NCBI RefSeq assembly: GCF_900112335.1
Contig: NZ_FOLG01000014.1
Span: 1-64,000 of the forward strand
Origin: Tropicimonas isoalkanivorans
GTDB taxonomy: Bacteria; Pseudomonadota; Alphaproteobacteria; Rhodobacterales; Rhodobacteraceae
DNA length: 64,000 nt
Direction of reading: 5' to 3'
Part shown: piece after piece, positions 1 through 16,219 of the stretch
Layout of the letters: every line of letters starts with the position of its first letter
How positions within the stretch are numbered: the stretch's first letter is position 1
Notes under the pieces: generated by a model
What the model saw: only the letters and a program-made list of their open reading frames with translations
The model's database searches: none
Told to the model about the DNA's origin: nothing
Position numbers and translations under genes: made by a program

Positions 1-1443
1 TTCCTCTTCAACAACACCTTCTGGAGCGCCGATCACCACAACGAGATCGACTTCGAGTTCCTCGGCGGTGACACCACGGTCGTCAACATCAACTACTACT
101 ACGACGACATGCGGATGGGCGCGGAGAACGGCCCCGTCCAGATCGATCTGGGCTACGACGCGGCCGAAGAGATGCACACCTACGGCTTCGACTGGCAGGA
201 GGATTCGATCGCCTGGTACATCGATGGGGTGAAGGTCTACGAGGTGACGTCCGAGACGTCTTCGGTGCCGATCCCCGACGAGAAGATGAAGATCGTGATG
301 GACGTGTGGTCCGGCACGTTCGACAACTGGCACGGCGTTCTGAGCGACGACCTGAAGGCGGGCAAGACCACCGCGGCCTACTACTCGCGCGTGAGTTACG
401 ACGCGAACGGTGCGCCCTACGACGACTCGGGCAAGCCGGTGGGCGGCGAGGACCCCTCCGGCACGCCCGTGCCGGAACCCGAAACGCCGGCACCCGAGAC
501 CCCCGTGACCGACGGCGACCCGGCCTTCGACCACGTCGGCACCAACGCCAACGAGTCCCTCTACGGTGACAGCGGCACCGACAGCATCGACGGCGGCCGC
601 GGCGACGACTTCGTCGCCGGACGCGGCGCGGCAGACCTGCTCACAGGCGGGGCGGGAAATGACATCGTGCGGGCCGGGGGTGGAAATGACACGCTGGTCT
701 ACGTCGTGGGCCGGAACTACGGGGTGAACGACGTCTACAAGGGTGCCGCGGGCGTCGACACGCTGAAGATTTTCGCGACGGAAGAAGAACTTGCCGACGG
801 CAAACTTGCCGCCGACATCCGAAAGCTGAAAGCGTTTATCGCCGACAATTACGACAGCGACACCAATAAGGGCCCGGCATTCGATTTCGCGAGCAACGGT
901 CTCAGGGTCCGTGGCATCGAGAAGGTGGAACTGGTCAAGATCGGATGCGACGGGTCCGGCGTGGTGACCTGCGACGACGAAACGAACGAAACGGGCGCCC
1001 TTCCGTCCTTCGATCGGGTTGGGCATGCTGGGAACGAGACTCTGAAGGGCGGTGGATCTGCCGACAGCATCTACGGTGCGGGCGGTGACGACTACATCCT
1101 TGGCCGCGGGTCGGTCGATATTCTCGCAGGCGGCGCCGGCGACGATGTGATCAAAGGTGGGGCGCGGCGCGATGTTCTGATCTACGAGATCGGGAACAAC
1201 ACCGGTGCCGAAGACCGCTACGAAGGGTCGGCAGGCTTCGACCGCCTGAAGATTTACGGCACCGAAGCCGAACTGAAAGATGACGCCTTTCTTGACGATA
1301 TCGCCGCGCTCGAACAGTTCATGTCGGACAACTACGACACGGGCACCAATGGCGGACCCACGTACGAGTTCGACAGTCTCGGTCTCTCGGTCCGTAGCAT
1401 CGAGGCAGTGGAGTTGGTGCTGATCGAAGACTGGTCGCTCTGA
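1..1443 (+). CDS. Secreted GH16 beta-glucanase with RTX repeats (5' truncated by window edge)
   Basis: The frame is open from base 1, so the start codon and N-terminus lie outside the window. The visible part begins in a glycoside hydrolase family 16 catalytic core: bases 43-57 encode EIDFE, the E-x-D-x-E nucleophile and acid/base motif of endo-beta-1,3/1,4-glucanases. It is followed by the family's HTYGFDWQ and WYIDGV segments. A Pro/Glu/Thr linker (about bases 440-520) leads to two tandem copies of a module of about 160 residues. Each copy has glycine- and aspartate-rich calcium-binding nonapeptides (about 565-705 and 1040-1185) and a conserved block with DTLKI or DRLKI. RTX repeats at the C-terminus indicate type I secretion. 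Likely substrate is an extracellular or algal beta-glucan, or an exopolysaccharide being trimmed; the sequence does not decide which. No transporter genes are visible. Confidence 0.9.
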   Translation, partial: FLFNNTFWSADHHNEIDFEFLGGDTTVVNINYYYDDMRMGAENGPVQIDLGYDAAEEMHTYGFDWQEDSIAWYIDGVKVYEVTSETSSVPIPDEKMKIVMDVWSGTFDNWHGVLSDDLKAGKTTAAYYSRVSYDANGAPYDDSGKPVGGEDPSGTPVPEPETPAPETPVTDGDPAFDHVGTNANESLYGDSGTDSIDGGRGDDFVAGRGAADLLTGGAGNDIVRAGGGNDTLVYVVGRNYGVNDVYKGAAGVDTLKIFATEEELADGKLAADIRKLKAFIADNYDSDTNKGPAFDFASNGLRVRGIEKVELVKIGCDGSGVVTCDDETNETGALPSFDRVGHAGNETLKGGGSADSIYGAGGDDYILGRGSVDILAGGAGDDVIKGGARRDVLIYEIGNNTGAEDRYEGSAGFDRLKIYGTEAELKDDAFLDDIAALEQFMSDNYDTGTNGGPTYEFDSLGLSVRSIEAVELVLIEDWSL

Positions 1444-1466
1444 ACCAAGCCTTCTAAAGAAAAGAC

Positions 1467-1494
1467 CCGGGCGCCCGGCCGTGCCGGCGCCCGG
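1467..1494. terminator. Bidirectional hairpin terminator between convergent genes
   Basis: A GC-rich inverted repeat (arms 1467-1478 and 1484-1494, 11 pairs with one bulged C) lies between the GH16 gene and the end of the glycogen operon. On the minus strand it is followed by the T-rich run CTTTTCTTT, and on the plus strand by a short TTTT at 1500-1503. It could therefore end transcription from both sides. Confidence 0.7.
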
Positions 1495-1522
1495 TGGCGT
1501 TTTCAGGTGCGCGCGCTTGCCG

Positions 1523-7163
<5,641 letters not shown>

Positions 7164-7167
<4 letters not shown>

Positions 7168-8600
7168 GGGTGTTTTGCCGCCTCCGCGAACAGCGCGGCA
7201 TAGGCCGCGGCAGATGTATCCCAACCAACTGGGAACTTCATACCGTTGCGCTGCACCTGCTGGAAGGCCTCGCGTGTTTGGTAAAGGTCGCAAAGCCGAT
7301 CGATCGCGGCCAGGAGGGCCCCTGCGTCTCCGGACGCGAACTGGATGCCGGTTGCGACTCCGGCCGCACGAGTTGCAACGGTCGCGGGGATGACGGTATC
7401 GGCCAGCCCCCCGGTGAGCGCCACGACCGGGACGGTGCCATACCGCAGGCCGTAGAGTTGGGTGAGCCCGCAGGGTTCGAACCGGGACGGCACGAGGATC
7501 GCATCCCCTCCGGCGATCAGCCGGTGGGACAGGGGCTCGTTGTACCCAAGGCGGACAGCCACGCGGCCGGGATTGGCCTCTGCCGCGGCGATGAACCGTT
7601 CCTGGAGCCACGGATCGCCAGAGCCCAGAAGCGCCAGTTGTCCGCCGCGCTCAAGCAGCCGGGGAAGGGCATCCAGCAACAGGTCGAGACCCTTCTGCTC
7701 GGTCAGCCGCGAAACGATGACGCACAGCGGCCCCGCCCCCTGGTCCAGTTCCATTTCCTCGACGAGGGCGGCACGGGCCTTGGCCTTGCCAGCGACGTTC
7801 TTGTAGCGAACGATGTTCGGGTCGGTTGCCGGATTCCACACATCCAGATCGATGCCGTTCAGGATGCCGGAAAAGTCCTTCCCCTTGAATTGCAGCGCGC
7901 CGTCGAACCCCATGCCGAAGTGCGGGGTCTTGAGTTCCTCGGCATAGGTGGGGCTGACGGTGTTGACCTTGTCGGCATAGGCAATCCCGGCCTTCAGCGC
8001 TGAAATACGGCCGTAGAACTCGTACCCACCGGCGTTGTACCCCTCCGCCGGAAGGCGCAGCCGCGGAATCATGTCCGCGCCGGCCGATCCGGTGAAGGCG
8101 ATATTGTGGATCGTCATCACCGAGCCGACGGAATGCGCAGCCCCCATCCGCTGAAGGTAGACCGGGGCGAACCCGCCTTGCCAGTCGTGCGCCTGCAAAA
8201 CGTCGGGCTTCCAGCCGTGCAGATGCCCCTCGTTACACAGGCGCGCCGCCATCCAACAGAGCGCCGCGAACCGTTCCGTGTTGTCCCACCAGTCGTACCC
8301 GTCCGGCGCGGCATAGGGGCCGCCGTCGCGATAGAACAGGTGCGCGGCGTCCAGCACGTAAAGCTCCAGCCCCGCAGCCTCGCCGTAGAGGATCTGGACC
8401 GGTCCGCCAAACAAGTCACCGTCTGTCAGGATCTGTCGCGTCGGCCCGAGAGCGGAGAGCACTGCCGGATAGCCGGGGACCAGCGTCCGCATATCCACAC
8501 CCGCGGGTTTCAATGCCGCCGGCAACGCGCCGGCGACATCTGCAAGCCCGCCGGTCTTGATCAGCGGCGCGACTTCCGACGCAACAGAAAGAACCTTCAT
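7164..8600 (-). CDS. glgA: Glycogen synthase GlgA
   Basis: GT5 glycosyltransferase that adds glucose from ADP-glucose to the non-reducing ends of glycogen. It is 478 residues, the usual bacterial length. The N-terminal KTGGLADV motif (residues 16-23) binds ADP-glucose, and the C-terminal half has the [19 protein letters not shown] signature with its conserved Glu. The ATG overlaps the glgC stop as ATGA, and its own stop overlaps glgX as GTGA, so three successive genes are translationally linked. Confidence 0.97.
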
Positions 8601-9862
8601 TTGAGAGCGGCTTCCCTTCGGTCCAGCATGTTCTGGGTGATGAGCGTGATCCCCTTGTCAGAGACGCGGAACCACTTCGCATCCTCCTCCGGATCCTCAC
8701 CCACCACGAGTTTCTCCGGGATCACCACGCCCCGGTCGATCACGCAATTCTTCAGGCGCGCGTACCGATTGACGACGACGTAGGGCAGGATGACCGCATG
8801 GTCCAACACGGCATAGGAATTGGTCTTGACCATGGTGAACATCAGCGAGTTCCGCACTTCCGTACCGGAGATGATGCAGCCGCCCGAGATCATGGAGGAG
8901 ATGGCCATCCCGCGGCGATCTTCTTCGTCATGAATGAACTTGGCCGGAGGCACCGATTCCGAATACGTCCAGATCGGCCAGTTGTGGTCCCACAGGTTCA
9001 GTTCCGGTGTGAAGTCCGTCAGGTCGATGTTGGCTTTCCAGAAGGCGTCCACTGTTCCGACATCGCGCCAGTAGGCCGGAGCCTCCGGCGTATCCTTCAC
9101 GCAGCTGTCGGTGAACCGATGCGCCACCGCCTTTCCGTTCTTAACGAGGTCCGGAATGATATCGTGACCGAAGTCGTGGCTGGAATTCGGGTCGTCGTGA
9201 TCCTTTTGCAGGATCTCGCGCAGGAATTTCCAGCTGAAGACGTAGATCCCCATGGAGGCAAGGGTCACGTTCGGATCGTCCGGCGTGCCCGGCGGGTCGG
9301 CGGGCTTTTCGAGGAAATCGGTGATCCGGCTGGTGGCGTCCACCGCCATCACCCCGAACGCACTCGCCTCCTCCCGCGGCACGGTCAGGCAGCCGACGGT
9401 GACGTCCGCCCCGCTGTCGACGTGCTGCTGCAGCATCATCTCGTAGTCCATCTTGTAGATGTGGTCGCCCGCCAGCACGAGGATGTAGTCCACATCGTAG
9501 CTGTCGATGATGTCGATGTTCTGGCTGACGGCGTCTGCGGTGCCGCGATACCAGTAGTCGTCGATACGTTGCGACGCGGGAAGGATATCGAGGAACTCGT
9601 TGCGCTCGGCGCGAAAGAAGTTCCAGCCGCGTTGACAGTGCCGGATCAACGAGTGTGCCTTGTACTGGGTTGCCACGCACATGCGCCGGATGCCGGAATT
9701 GAGTGCGTTGGACAGGGCAAAGTCGATGATGCGTGTCTTGCCGCCGAAATAGACGGCCGGCTTGGCGCGGTTGTCGGTGAGTTCCTTGAGGCGGCTGCCC
9801 CGGCCACCCGCCAGAACGAACGCCATTGCGCGCGAAGAAAGCCGTGTATGAGGATTCATCAT
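8597..9862 (-). CDS. glgC: Glucose-1-phosphate adenylyltransferase GlgC
   Basis: ADP-glucose pyrophosphorylase makes ADP-glucose from glucose 1-phosphate and ATP, the committed and normally allosterically regulated step of bacterial glycogen synthesis. It is 421 residues. The N-terminal nucleotidyltransferase signature is LAGGRGSRL, followed by the regulatory and substrate segment KPAVYFGGK, then [10 protein letters not shown] and [11 protein letters not shown]. The C-terminus is a left-handed beta-helix-type region. The start is MM (9862 or 9859) behind a good AAGGGAGG site. It lies 34 bases after glgB and overlaps glgA by 4 bases. Confidence 0.97.
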   Translation of the reverse strand: MMNPHTRLSSRAMAFVLAGGRGSRLKELTDNRAKPAVYFGGKTRIIDFALSNALNSGIRRMCVATQYKAHSLIRHCQRGWNFFRAERNEFLDILPASQRIDDYWYRGTADAVSQNIDIIDSYDVDYILVLAGDHIYKMDYEMMLQQHVDSGADVTVGCLTVPREEASAFGVMAVDATSRITDFLEKPADPPGTPDDPNVTLASMGIYVFSWKFLREILQKDHDDPNSSHDFGHDIIPDLVKNGKAVAHRFTDSCVKDTPEAPAYWRDVGTVDAFWKANIDLTDFTPELNLWDHNWPIWTYSESVPPAKFIHDEEDRRGMAISSMISGGCIISGTEVRNSLMFTMVKTNSYAVLDHAVILPYVVVNRYARLKNCVIDRGVVIPEKLVVGEDPEEDAKWFRVSDKGITLITQNMLDRREAALK

Positions 9863-9896
9863 GGTATGCGTTCCCTCCCTTTGGAACGAGTGTTCG

Positions 9897-12110
9897 TCAG
9901 TCCGCGTCGTGCACGAGGATGATGGTGGAAAGCGGCGGCAGCGTCATTGCGGCAGAATAGTCCTGACCATGCCAGTCGACTTCTTCCGCTTCGACACCGC
10001 CCTGATTTCCACGCCCGCCGCCGCCATAGATCTCGGCATCGGTGTTCATGGCCTCACGCCACCTGCCGGATTTCGGCAGCCCAACCCTGTAGCCGTTCCG
10101 TTCCATTGGCGTGAAATTGCAGACGACCACGGCGGGCGGGTCATCCGGCCCGCCGCGTCGGACCCAGGCATAGACCGAATTGTCCATGTCGTTGCCTTCG
10201 AGCCATTCGAAGCCGCCAGGCTCGCAGTCCTTCAGGTAAAGACTTGGCGTGCTGCGGTAGAGCGCGTTGAGGTCCTTCACCAGGCGCTGCACGCCGGCGT
10301 GGGTGTGGTATTCGGCGGCTTTCCAGTCGATCTGGTCCTTGTAGTTCCACTCCGACCACTGGGCGATCTCGCAGCCCATGAAGAGCAGCTTCTTGCCCGG
10401 ATGCCCCCACATGAAGCCGTAATAGGCCCGCAGGTTCGCGAACTTCTCGCCCTCCATGCCCGGCATTTTGGTCAGCATGGAGCCCTTGCCGTGGACGACC
10501 TCGTCGTGACTGATCGGCAGGATGAAGTTCTCCGAGAAGGCATAGTGGATGCCGAAGGTCATCTGGTGGTGATGGTGCCTTCGGTGGATGGGGTCGCGTT
10601 CGATGTAGTCGAGCGTGTCGTTCATCCAGCCCATGTTCCACTTGAAGCCGAAGCCAAGTCCGCCAGCATCCACCGGCTTGGAGACACCGGGGAAGGAGGT
10701 GCTCTCCTCCGCCGCCGTCATGACGCCAGGGCATTCGCCGTAGCAAATGATGTTTGTGCGCTGCAGAAGTTCGATCGCTTCGTAATTCTCGCGCCCGCCC
10801 CACTTGTTGGGAATCCACTGACCTTCCTGCCGGCTGTAGTCGCGGTAAAGCATGGAGGCCACGGCATCCACCCGCAGGCCGTCAATGTGATACTCCTCCA
10901 GCCAGTAGAGCGCGTTGGAGATCAGGAAGTTGGCAACCTCGGCGCGGCCGTAGTTGTAGATCAGCGTGTTCCAGTCCTGATGGAACCCCTCTCGCGGGTC
11001 CGCGTGCTCATAAAGCGCCGTGCCGTCGAATTGCGCCAGCCCATGCACGTCCGTTGGGAAGTGGCCAGGCACCCAGTCGATGATCACCCCAAGCCCGGCC
11101 TCGTGTGCGGCATCGACGAGGTCGCGGAACTCGTGGGGCGGTCCGTGGCGTATCGTCGGTGCGAACAGACCGATCGGTTGATAGCCCCAGGAGCCGTCGA
11201 ACGGATATTCGGAGACCGGCATGAATTCGAGATGGGTAAAGCCCATGTCAGTCGCGTATTGAACGAGTTCTTCCGCCAGCTCCTTGTAGGACAGCGGGCG
11301 GTTCCCGTCTTCCGCGACGCGTCTCCAGGAACCGAGGTGCACTTCGTAGACCGAAATCGGCGCGTCGAAGGCGTTGCTGGCGGCACGGGAGGTCATCCAT
11401 TTGTCGTCGTGCCAGCCATAGCCGGTGATGTCGCGCACCACGCTCGCGGTCTCCGGCGGGTGCTGTGCGCCGAATCCAACCGGGTCGGCCTTTTGCGCCA
11501 TGAGTTGCCCCTGCGCGCCGATCAGTTCGTATTTGTAGGGCGCGCCTTCGCCCACGCCGGGAATGAAGATCTCCCAGACGCCAGTGGCGCCGCGCAGCCG
11601 CATCGGGTTGCGCCGTCCATCCCAGGAGTTGAAATCTGCCACGACCGACACGCGCCGGGCATTCGGCGCCCAGACCGCGAAATGGGTGCCCTGAACCCCT
11701 TCGCACTCCATCACATGCGCCCCGAGGACTTTCCAGATCCGCTGGTGGGTGCCCTCGCCGAGGAGGTACTCGTCCATTTCGCCGATCACCGGACCGAAGC
11801 GGTACGGGTCCTCCATTAGCCAGTTGTCTCCAGAGGCATTCGTGCCGCGCAGCTTGTAGGGCGCGCGTTCTGGAATGGTGCCACAGAAAACGCCCGCCGC
11901 GCCCTCGACGGGCGCAAGCGGATAGCTGTCCTCGCCAAGGACGGCTTCCATCCCGGACGCGCCGGGATCAAATGCCGTGACCCAGACCTGCCCGCCGGAT
12001 TCGTGCGGACCAAGTATGGCGAAAGGATCGTGCAGCGCGCCTTGGGCGATCTGCTGTGCCGTCTCGTGAGACAGCGGCATCTGCGGGTATGGGGCGGGAG
12101 TGTCTGTCAT
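9897..12110 (-). CDS. glgB: 1,4-alpha-glucan branching enzyme GlgB
   Basis: GH13 branching enzyme that cuts alpha-1,4 chains and rejoins them as alpha-1,6 branches. The 737 residues fit the long bacterial form, with an N1 domain, a CBM48 domain (about residues 120-210), a catalytic barrel and a C-terminal all-beta domain. The nucleophile region is [18 protein letters not shown], the acid Glu lies in the AEESTSFP segment, and the third Asp is in [12 protein letters not shown]. The start ATG has only a weak ribosome site. glgP lies 38 bases upstream on the same strand. Confidence 0.97.
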   Translation of the reverse strand: MTDTPAPYPQMPLSHETAQQIAQGALHDPFAILGPHESGGQVWVTAFDPGASGMEAVLGEDSYPLAPVEGAAGVFCGTIPERAPYKLRGTNASGDNWLMEDPYRFGPVIGEMDEYLLGEGTHQRIWKVLGAHVMECEGVQGTHFAVWAPNARRVSVVADFNSWDGRRNPMRLRGATGVWEIFIPGVGEGAPYKYELIGAQGQLMAQKADPVGFGAQHPPETASVVRDITGYGWHDDKWMTSRAASNAFDAPISVYEVHLGSWRRVAEDGNRPLSYKELAEELVQYATDMGFTHLEFMPVSEYPFDGSWGYQPIGLFAPTIRHGPPHEFRDLVDAAHEAGLGVIIDWVPGHFPTDVHGLAQFDGTALYEHADPREGFHQDWNTLIYNYGRAEVANFLISNALYWLEEYHIDGLRVDAVASMLYRDYSRQEGQWIPNKWGGRENYEAIELLQRTNIICYGECPGVMTAAEESTSFPGVSKPVDAGGLGFGFKWNMGWMNDTLDYIERDPIHRRHHHHQMTFGIHYAFSENFILPISHDEVVHGKGSMLTKMPGMEGEKFANLRAYYGFMWGHPGKKLLFMGCEIAQWSEWNYKDQIDWKAAEYHTHAGVQRLVKDLNALYRSTPSLYLKDCEPGGFEWLEGNDMDNSVYAWVRRGGPDDPPAVVVCNFTPMERNGYRVGLPKSGRWREAMNTDAEIYGGGGRGNQGGVEAEEVDWHGQDYSAAMTLPPLSTIILVHDAD

Positions 12111-12148
12111 AATTCAAAGCTACTCCATCGTCCCGCAACCGCAAGCGC

Positions 12149-14539
12149 TCACTCTGCGGCGTCTTCGACCTCCGGTGCAGGCGCGGCGTTCCAGATATCG
12201 GCCATGTATCCCCGGATTGTGCGATCGGAACTGAACCAGCCCGACCGCGCGGTGTTGTAGGCCGCCATGCAAGTCCAATTAGGCTTACCGAAGGCGCCGT
12301 CCACCTCACGCTGTGCGCGCCAGAAATCGGTAAAGTCGGAGCAGACCATGAAATAGTCGTGGTGGGTGAGATTATCGGCGATTCCGTGATAGCGCCCGGG
12401 CTCCTCTGGACTGAACCGGCCGGAGCGGACGGTCTCGATCGCGCGGGCCAGGCGCGAATCCTTCGCGATGGCCTCGGCGGCGTGCCCGCTGTCCTTGCGG
12501 CGTTCCATCACTTCCTCGGCCGTCATCCCGAAGAGGAAGAAGTTCTCTGCCTTTACGAGGTCGCGGATCTCCACGTTCGCCCCGTCCAGCGTGCCGATGG
12601 TCAGCGCTCCGTTGAGCGCGAACTTCATGTTCCCGGTGCCACTGGCCTCCTTGCCCGCGGTCGAGATCTGCTCGCTCAGGTCGGCGGCGGGTATGAGGCG
12701 CTCCGCCAGACTGACGTTGTAGTTCGGCGGGTAGACGACCTTCAAATACCGGCTGGTGAGCGGATCGGAATTCAAGACCTTCGCCACATCGTTCGTCAGG
12801 CGCACGATCTCCTTGGCGAAGACATATCCCGGAGCCGCCTTGCCGCCGAAGATCTTGACCCGCGGCACCCATCCGGCATTCGGGTTGTCCCGGATCTCGA
12901 GCCAGTGGGCGATGGTCTCCAGCAGGTTCATGTGCTGGCGCTTGTATTCGTGGATGCGCTTGATCTGAACGTCGAAGATCGATTCCGGATCGACGCTGAT
13001 TTTGAGGTCGTCTGCAAACCACCGCGCGAGATCCACCTTGTTGGCGCGCTTTGCGGCGGCGAAGCGTTCGAGGAACGAGGAGTCCTTGATATGCGGCTCC
13101 AGCCGTTCGAGTTGTTCGAGGTTGTCGACCCAGCCCTCGCCGATGGTCTCGGTGATGAGCGAGGACAGGCGCGGGTTGCACGACAGCAGCCAGCGGCGCG
13201 GGGTGACCCCGTTGGTCTCGTTGACGATCCGGGTCGGGTGCTGCTCGTGCAGGTCCTTGAAGACCGTCTTCTTCATCAGGTCGGTGTGCAGCGCCGAAAC
13301 GCCGTTCACCTTGTGGGCCATGATGAAGCTCAATTCGCCCATCTTCACGTGCCCGTCCTCCACGGCCGTCACCTTGCGCGACCCGGTATCCTTCATGTGC
13401 AACTCGTTGATGCGGTAGATGAGTTGCAGGTGGCGCGGCAGCAAACGGCCCATCAGCCCCTCGTCCCAGCGTTCCAGCGCTTCGGGAAGCAGGGTGTGGT
13501 TGGTGTAGGAGAGCGTGTTCCGGGCGATTCCCACGGCCTCCTCGAAGTCCATGCCGCGCTCGTCGTGCAGCAGCCGCACAAGCTCCGGGCCGGCGATCGC
13601 GGGGTGGGTGTCGTTCATCTGGATCGCGGCCTTCTGCGGCAGGCGCTTCAGATCGTTGTACTCGCTTTCGAAGCGGCGAAGGATATCGCGCAGGGAGGCG
13701 GCGGTGAAGAAGAACTCCTGCTTCAGCCGCAGTTCCTTGCCCTGCTCGGTGGTGTCGTCGGGATAAAGGACCCGCGACAACGTCCGCGCCAGCGCCTCCG
13801 GCTCTGCCGCGGCGGCATAGTCGCCCCGGTTAAAGCGCTGCAGGTCGAAGCCGTGCATCGGGCGCGCTTCCCACAGGCGCAGTGTGTTGCCCCAGCGGCC
13901 CTTCCACCCGATCACGGGCGTGTCGTGCCCCATGGCGATGAGCATCTCGGAGGGGTACCAGTTGGCCCGCTTGCCAATTTCCTGCACGTGCCCGCCAAAG
14001 CCGATATCAATGGCGACCTCGGGGCGTTCGAATTCCCAAGCGTGGCGCTGGTTCAGCCAGTCCTCCGGCTCCTCGACCTGCCGGCCATCCTCGAACCGCT
14101 GGCGGAAGAGGCCGTGTTCGTAGCGGATGCCGTAGCCCATGGCGGGGCAGGCGAGGGTGGACATCGATTCCATGAAGCACGCCGCCAGCCGGCCAAGACC
14201 GCCGTTGCCGAGCGCGGCATCCGGTTCGTCCTCCAGGATTTGCTCGTAGTTCAGCCCAAGGTCGTTCATCGCGCCCAACGCGGCGTCTTCCAGCCGCAGG
14301 TTGATGATCGCATCCTTGAGAAGGCGGCCGATCAGAAACTCCATCGACAGATAGTAGACCCGCTTGAGCTTGCCGGCATAGCTGCGGCGGGTGGCACCAA
14401 ACCAGGGGTCGACGATCTGGTCGCGCACCGCGAAGGAGAGCGCCATGCGCCAGTCGTAAATGTGGGCGGTGCTCACATCCTTGCCCAGCGTATAGACCAG
14501 GTGATGCAGGATGGCGTTCTTCATCTCTGAGGGAGTCAT
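12149..14539 (-). CDS. glgP: Glycogen/maltodextrin phosphorylase GlgP
   Basis: GT35 phosphorylase that releases glucose 1-phosphate from glycogen or maltodextrin chains, feeding Pgm at the end of the same operon. It is 796 residues. The pyridoxal-phosphate lysine is in EASGTGNMKFALNG, and the N-terminal half has ALGNGGLGRLAACF. A GAGG site precedes the ATG. It is the first gene of the operon, so the promoter should lie in the 259 bases between it and the flavin reductase gene upstream; I could not identify promoter boxes there with confidence. Placing the degradative enzyme first while synthesis genes follow suggests that turnover enzymes are made together. Confidence 0.97.
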   Translation of the reverse strand: MTPSEMKNAILHHLVYTLGKDVSTAHIYDWRMALSFAVRDQIVDPWFGATRRSYAGKLKRVYYLSMEFLIGRLLKDAIINLRLEDAALGAMNDLGLNYEQILEDEPDAALGNGGLGRLAACFMESMSTLACPAMGYGIRYEHGLFRQRFEDGRQVEEPEDWLNQRHAWEFERPEVAIDIGFGGHVQEIGKRANWYPSEMLIAMGHDTPVIGWKGRWGNTLRLWEARPMHGFDLQRFNRGDYAAAAEPEALARTLSRVLYPDDTTEQGKELRLKQEFFFTAASLRDILRRFESEYNDLKRLPQKAAIQMNDTHPAIAGPELVRLLHDERGMDFEEAVGIARNTLSYTNHTLLPEALERWDEGLMGRLLPRHLQLIYRINELHMKDTGSRKVTAVEDGHVKMGELSFIMAHKVNGVSALHTDLMKKTVFKDLHEQHPTRIVNETNGVTPRRWLLSCNPRLSSLITETIGEGWVDNLEQLERLEPHIKDSSFLERFAAAKRANKVDLARWFADDLKISVDPESIFDVQIKRIHEYKRQHMNLLETIAHWLEIRDNPNAGWVPRVKIFGGKAAPGYVFAKEIVRLTNDVAKVLNSDPLTSRYLKVVYPPNYNVSLAERLIPAADLSEQISTAGKEASGTGNMKFALNGALTIGTLDGANVEIRDLVKAENFFLFGMTAEEVMERRKDSGHAAEAIAKDSRLARAIETVRSGRFSPEEPGRYHGIADNLTHHDYFMVCSDFTDFWRAQREVDGAFGKPNWTCMAAYNTARSGWFSSDRTIRGYMADIWNAAPAPEVEDAAE

Positions 14540-14798
14540 GGAGCGTCCTCGGCAGTAGGCCGCAAGGGGAGGGCGGCGGCATATATGTTCACATCGGGTT
14601 ATTTACGAGCCGTTCTGTGCGCGCAAGTGTTTGGGCCGCCGGAGCGGCGATCCCGGAGCCGGCGGGGTGTGGGTGGCACACTGGGCATCCTGTTTGGCTG
14701 GCCGGTCCGTCCGCCTGCCGTTTTTTAGGGCGTCCCGCATACTCAGGGGCATTTAGCTGCCCATCTGCAGTGGGTTTGGGCCGCACCGGGCAAGGTGT

Positions 14799-15296
14799 TC
14801 AGATGTTCGTGTCGAACCGGCCATAGGCCCCGAGCGCGAACACCAGAGGGACGCCGGGCGTATGGGTAACCTGCTCCACCAGACCCAGGACGATGGTATG
14901 GTCGCCCGCCCCATGGGCGGCAAAGTGGCGGCAATCGAAGCGCGTCAGGCAACGGGACAACTGCGGCACGCCCTCTGGTCCCTCCGACCACTCCACGCCC
15001 TGAAAATCCCGTGCGTCGATGGCGAAGCGTTCCGAAAGGTCGGATTGGTCGGCCTCCAGCACATGCACCGAGAACCGATGCGCGGCGACGTAGGGATCGT
15101 GGCGGGGCGACGTGATCGCCGGGCACCAGAGCAGCAGCGGCGGGTCCAGCGAAACGCTGGTGAAGCTGTTCGCGGTGAAGCCGAGCGGCCCCTTCTCGTC
15201 GCGGCATGTTACGACCGTAACACCGGTGGCAAAGGACCCGAATGCGGTGCGCAGCGCCCGCTCCCGGCCCGCTCCCGGCGTGAAGGTCTCCGTCAT
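14799..15296 (-). CDS. Flavin reductase family protein (FMN-binding split barrel)
   Basis: A 165-residue flavin reductase-like domain of the type that supplies reduced FMN or FAD to two-component monooxygenases. Family features are FATGVTVVT near residue 25, GFTANSFTSVSLDPPLLLW, and the C-terminal GDHTIVLGLVE. I chose the ATG at 15296 because GAGAGGAG stands 7 bases upstream; an upstream ATG at 15371 falls inside the neighbouring aldo/keto reductase. No monooxygenase gene is adjacent, so the partner is unknown. The aldo/keto reductase lies 29 bases upstream on the same strand, so the two may be co-transcribed. Confidence 0.88.
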   Translation of the reverse strand: MTETFTPGAGRERALRTAFGSFATGVTVVTCRDEKGPLGFTANSFTSVSLDPPLLLWCPAITSPRHDPYVAAHRFSVHVLEADQSDLSERFAIDARDFQGVEWSEGPEGVPQLSRCLTRFDCRHFAAHGAGDHTIVLGLVEQVTHTPGVPLVFALGAYGRFDTNI

Positions 15297-15325
15297 GCTG
15301 CGCTCCTCTCGGCCCGTCTTGCCGT

Positions 15326-16219
15326 TCACGGCACTTCGTGGCCGAGTGCGGCGGTGTAGAGCGTGAACCATGTCTGGCGGTCCATGTCGACCTTGAACGC
15401 ATCGGAAATCCGGCCGATCCGCTCTGGCGTATTGGTCCCCACGACCGGAAGGATGCAGGCCGGATGGGCCAGCAGCCAGGCCACCGCGACGGCAGAGGCT
15501 TCGACGCCATGGCGGTTCGCCACCTCGTGCAGGGCCTCATTCAGCGTGTTGAAGCCTGAAGACAAAAGCGTCCCGCCGGCGAGTGGCGACCACGCCATCG
15601 GGGCGACGTCCATTTCCTGCAGAAAGGCGAGATCGCCGTTGGTCATCGGCTCGTGGGCAAGCAGGCTGATCTCGATCTGGTTTGTTGCGAGGCGAGCATC
15701 CATCGCGCTTTGCAGAAGCCGCCAGTCGTGCGGCTTGAAGTTCGACACGCCAACCGCCCGAACCTTGCCGGACGCGACGGCCTCGTCCAGCGCCCGGCCT
15801 GTGTCGTAGTGGTCCATCAGCGGATCGGGACGGTGCAGTAGCAGCAGGTCGATCCGCTCCAGCGCCATATTGCGAAGGGACGAGTCGATGGAGGCGGCGA
15901 TATGCGCGGGCCGGGTGTCGTAGTATTTCACCCTTCGGTCGGCGTATCTGCCGACCGGCGCAACGATGTCGCATTTCGTGACGATCTCCATCTGCGGGCG
16001 CAGATGCGGCGCGGCTTTGAGCGCGGCCCCCAATATCTCTTCGCCGAGGTAGTCGCCATAAATGTCCGCCTGGTCGAAACTGGTGATTCCCTGCTCCAGA
16101 CAGGCCTCGATCTTAGCTTGTATCCGCGCGGGGGATCTGTCCGGATCGTCTGCAAGGCGTGACATCCCGTACACGATCCGGCTCAGCTCCAGTCCTACGG
16201 TCAATTCCACCCGTTCCAT
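15326..16219 (-). CDS. Aldo/keto reductase (YdhF-type)
   Basis: A 297-residue NADPH-dependent oxidoreductase of the aldo/keto reductase superfamily. The barrel and catalytic residues are visible: FDQADIYG (Asp and Tyr), VTKCDI (Lys), LLLLHRPDPL (His), then the C-terminal coenzyme segment VVGTNTPERI. The order and sequence resemble the YdhF subgroup. The ATG at 16219 has AAGGAG 6 bases upstream. Substrate unknown. Probably in one transcript with the flavin reductase gene downstream. Confidence 0.9.
   Translation of the reverse strand: MERVELTVGLELSRIVYGMSRLADDPDRSPARIQAKIEACLEQGITSFDQADIYGDYLGEEILGAALKAAPHLRPQMEIVTKCDIVAPVGRYADRRVKYYDTRPAHIAASIDSSLRNMALERIDLLLLHRPDPLMDHYDTGRALDEAVASGKVRAVGVSNFKPHDWRLLQSAMDARLATNQIEISLLAHEPMTNGDLAFLQEMDVAPMAWSPLAGGTLLSSGFNTLNEALHEVANRHGVEASAVAVAWLLAHPACILPVVGTNTPERIGRISDAFKVDMDRQTWFTLYTAALGHEVP

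Noticed and set aside
7168-7611. N-terminal extension of glgX by 148 codons
   Set aside because: It lies inside glgA in another frame; the GTG at 7167 overlapping the glgA stop gives the normal GlgX N-terminus.
9861-11819. Plus-strand frame of 652 codons opposite glgB
   Set aside because: Antisense shadow of a complete branching enzyme; no ribosome site or motif.
12359-14530. Plus-strand frame of 723 codons opposite glgP
   Set aside because: Antisense shadow of a complete phosphorylase.
14540-14798. Small frames (65-69 codons) between glgP and the flavin reductase gene
   Set aside because: No ribosome site, no hydrophobic or domain pattern; the region is more likely the glg promoter.
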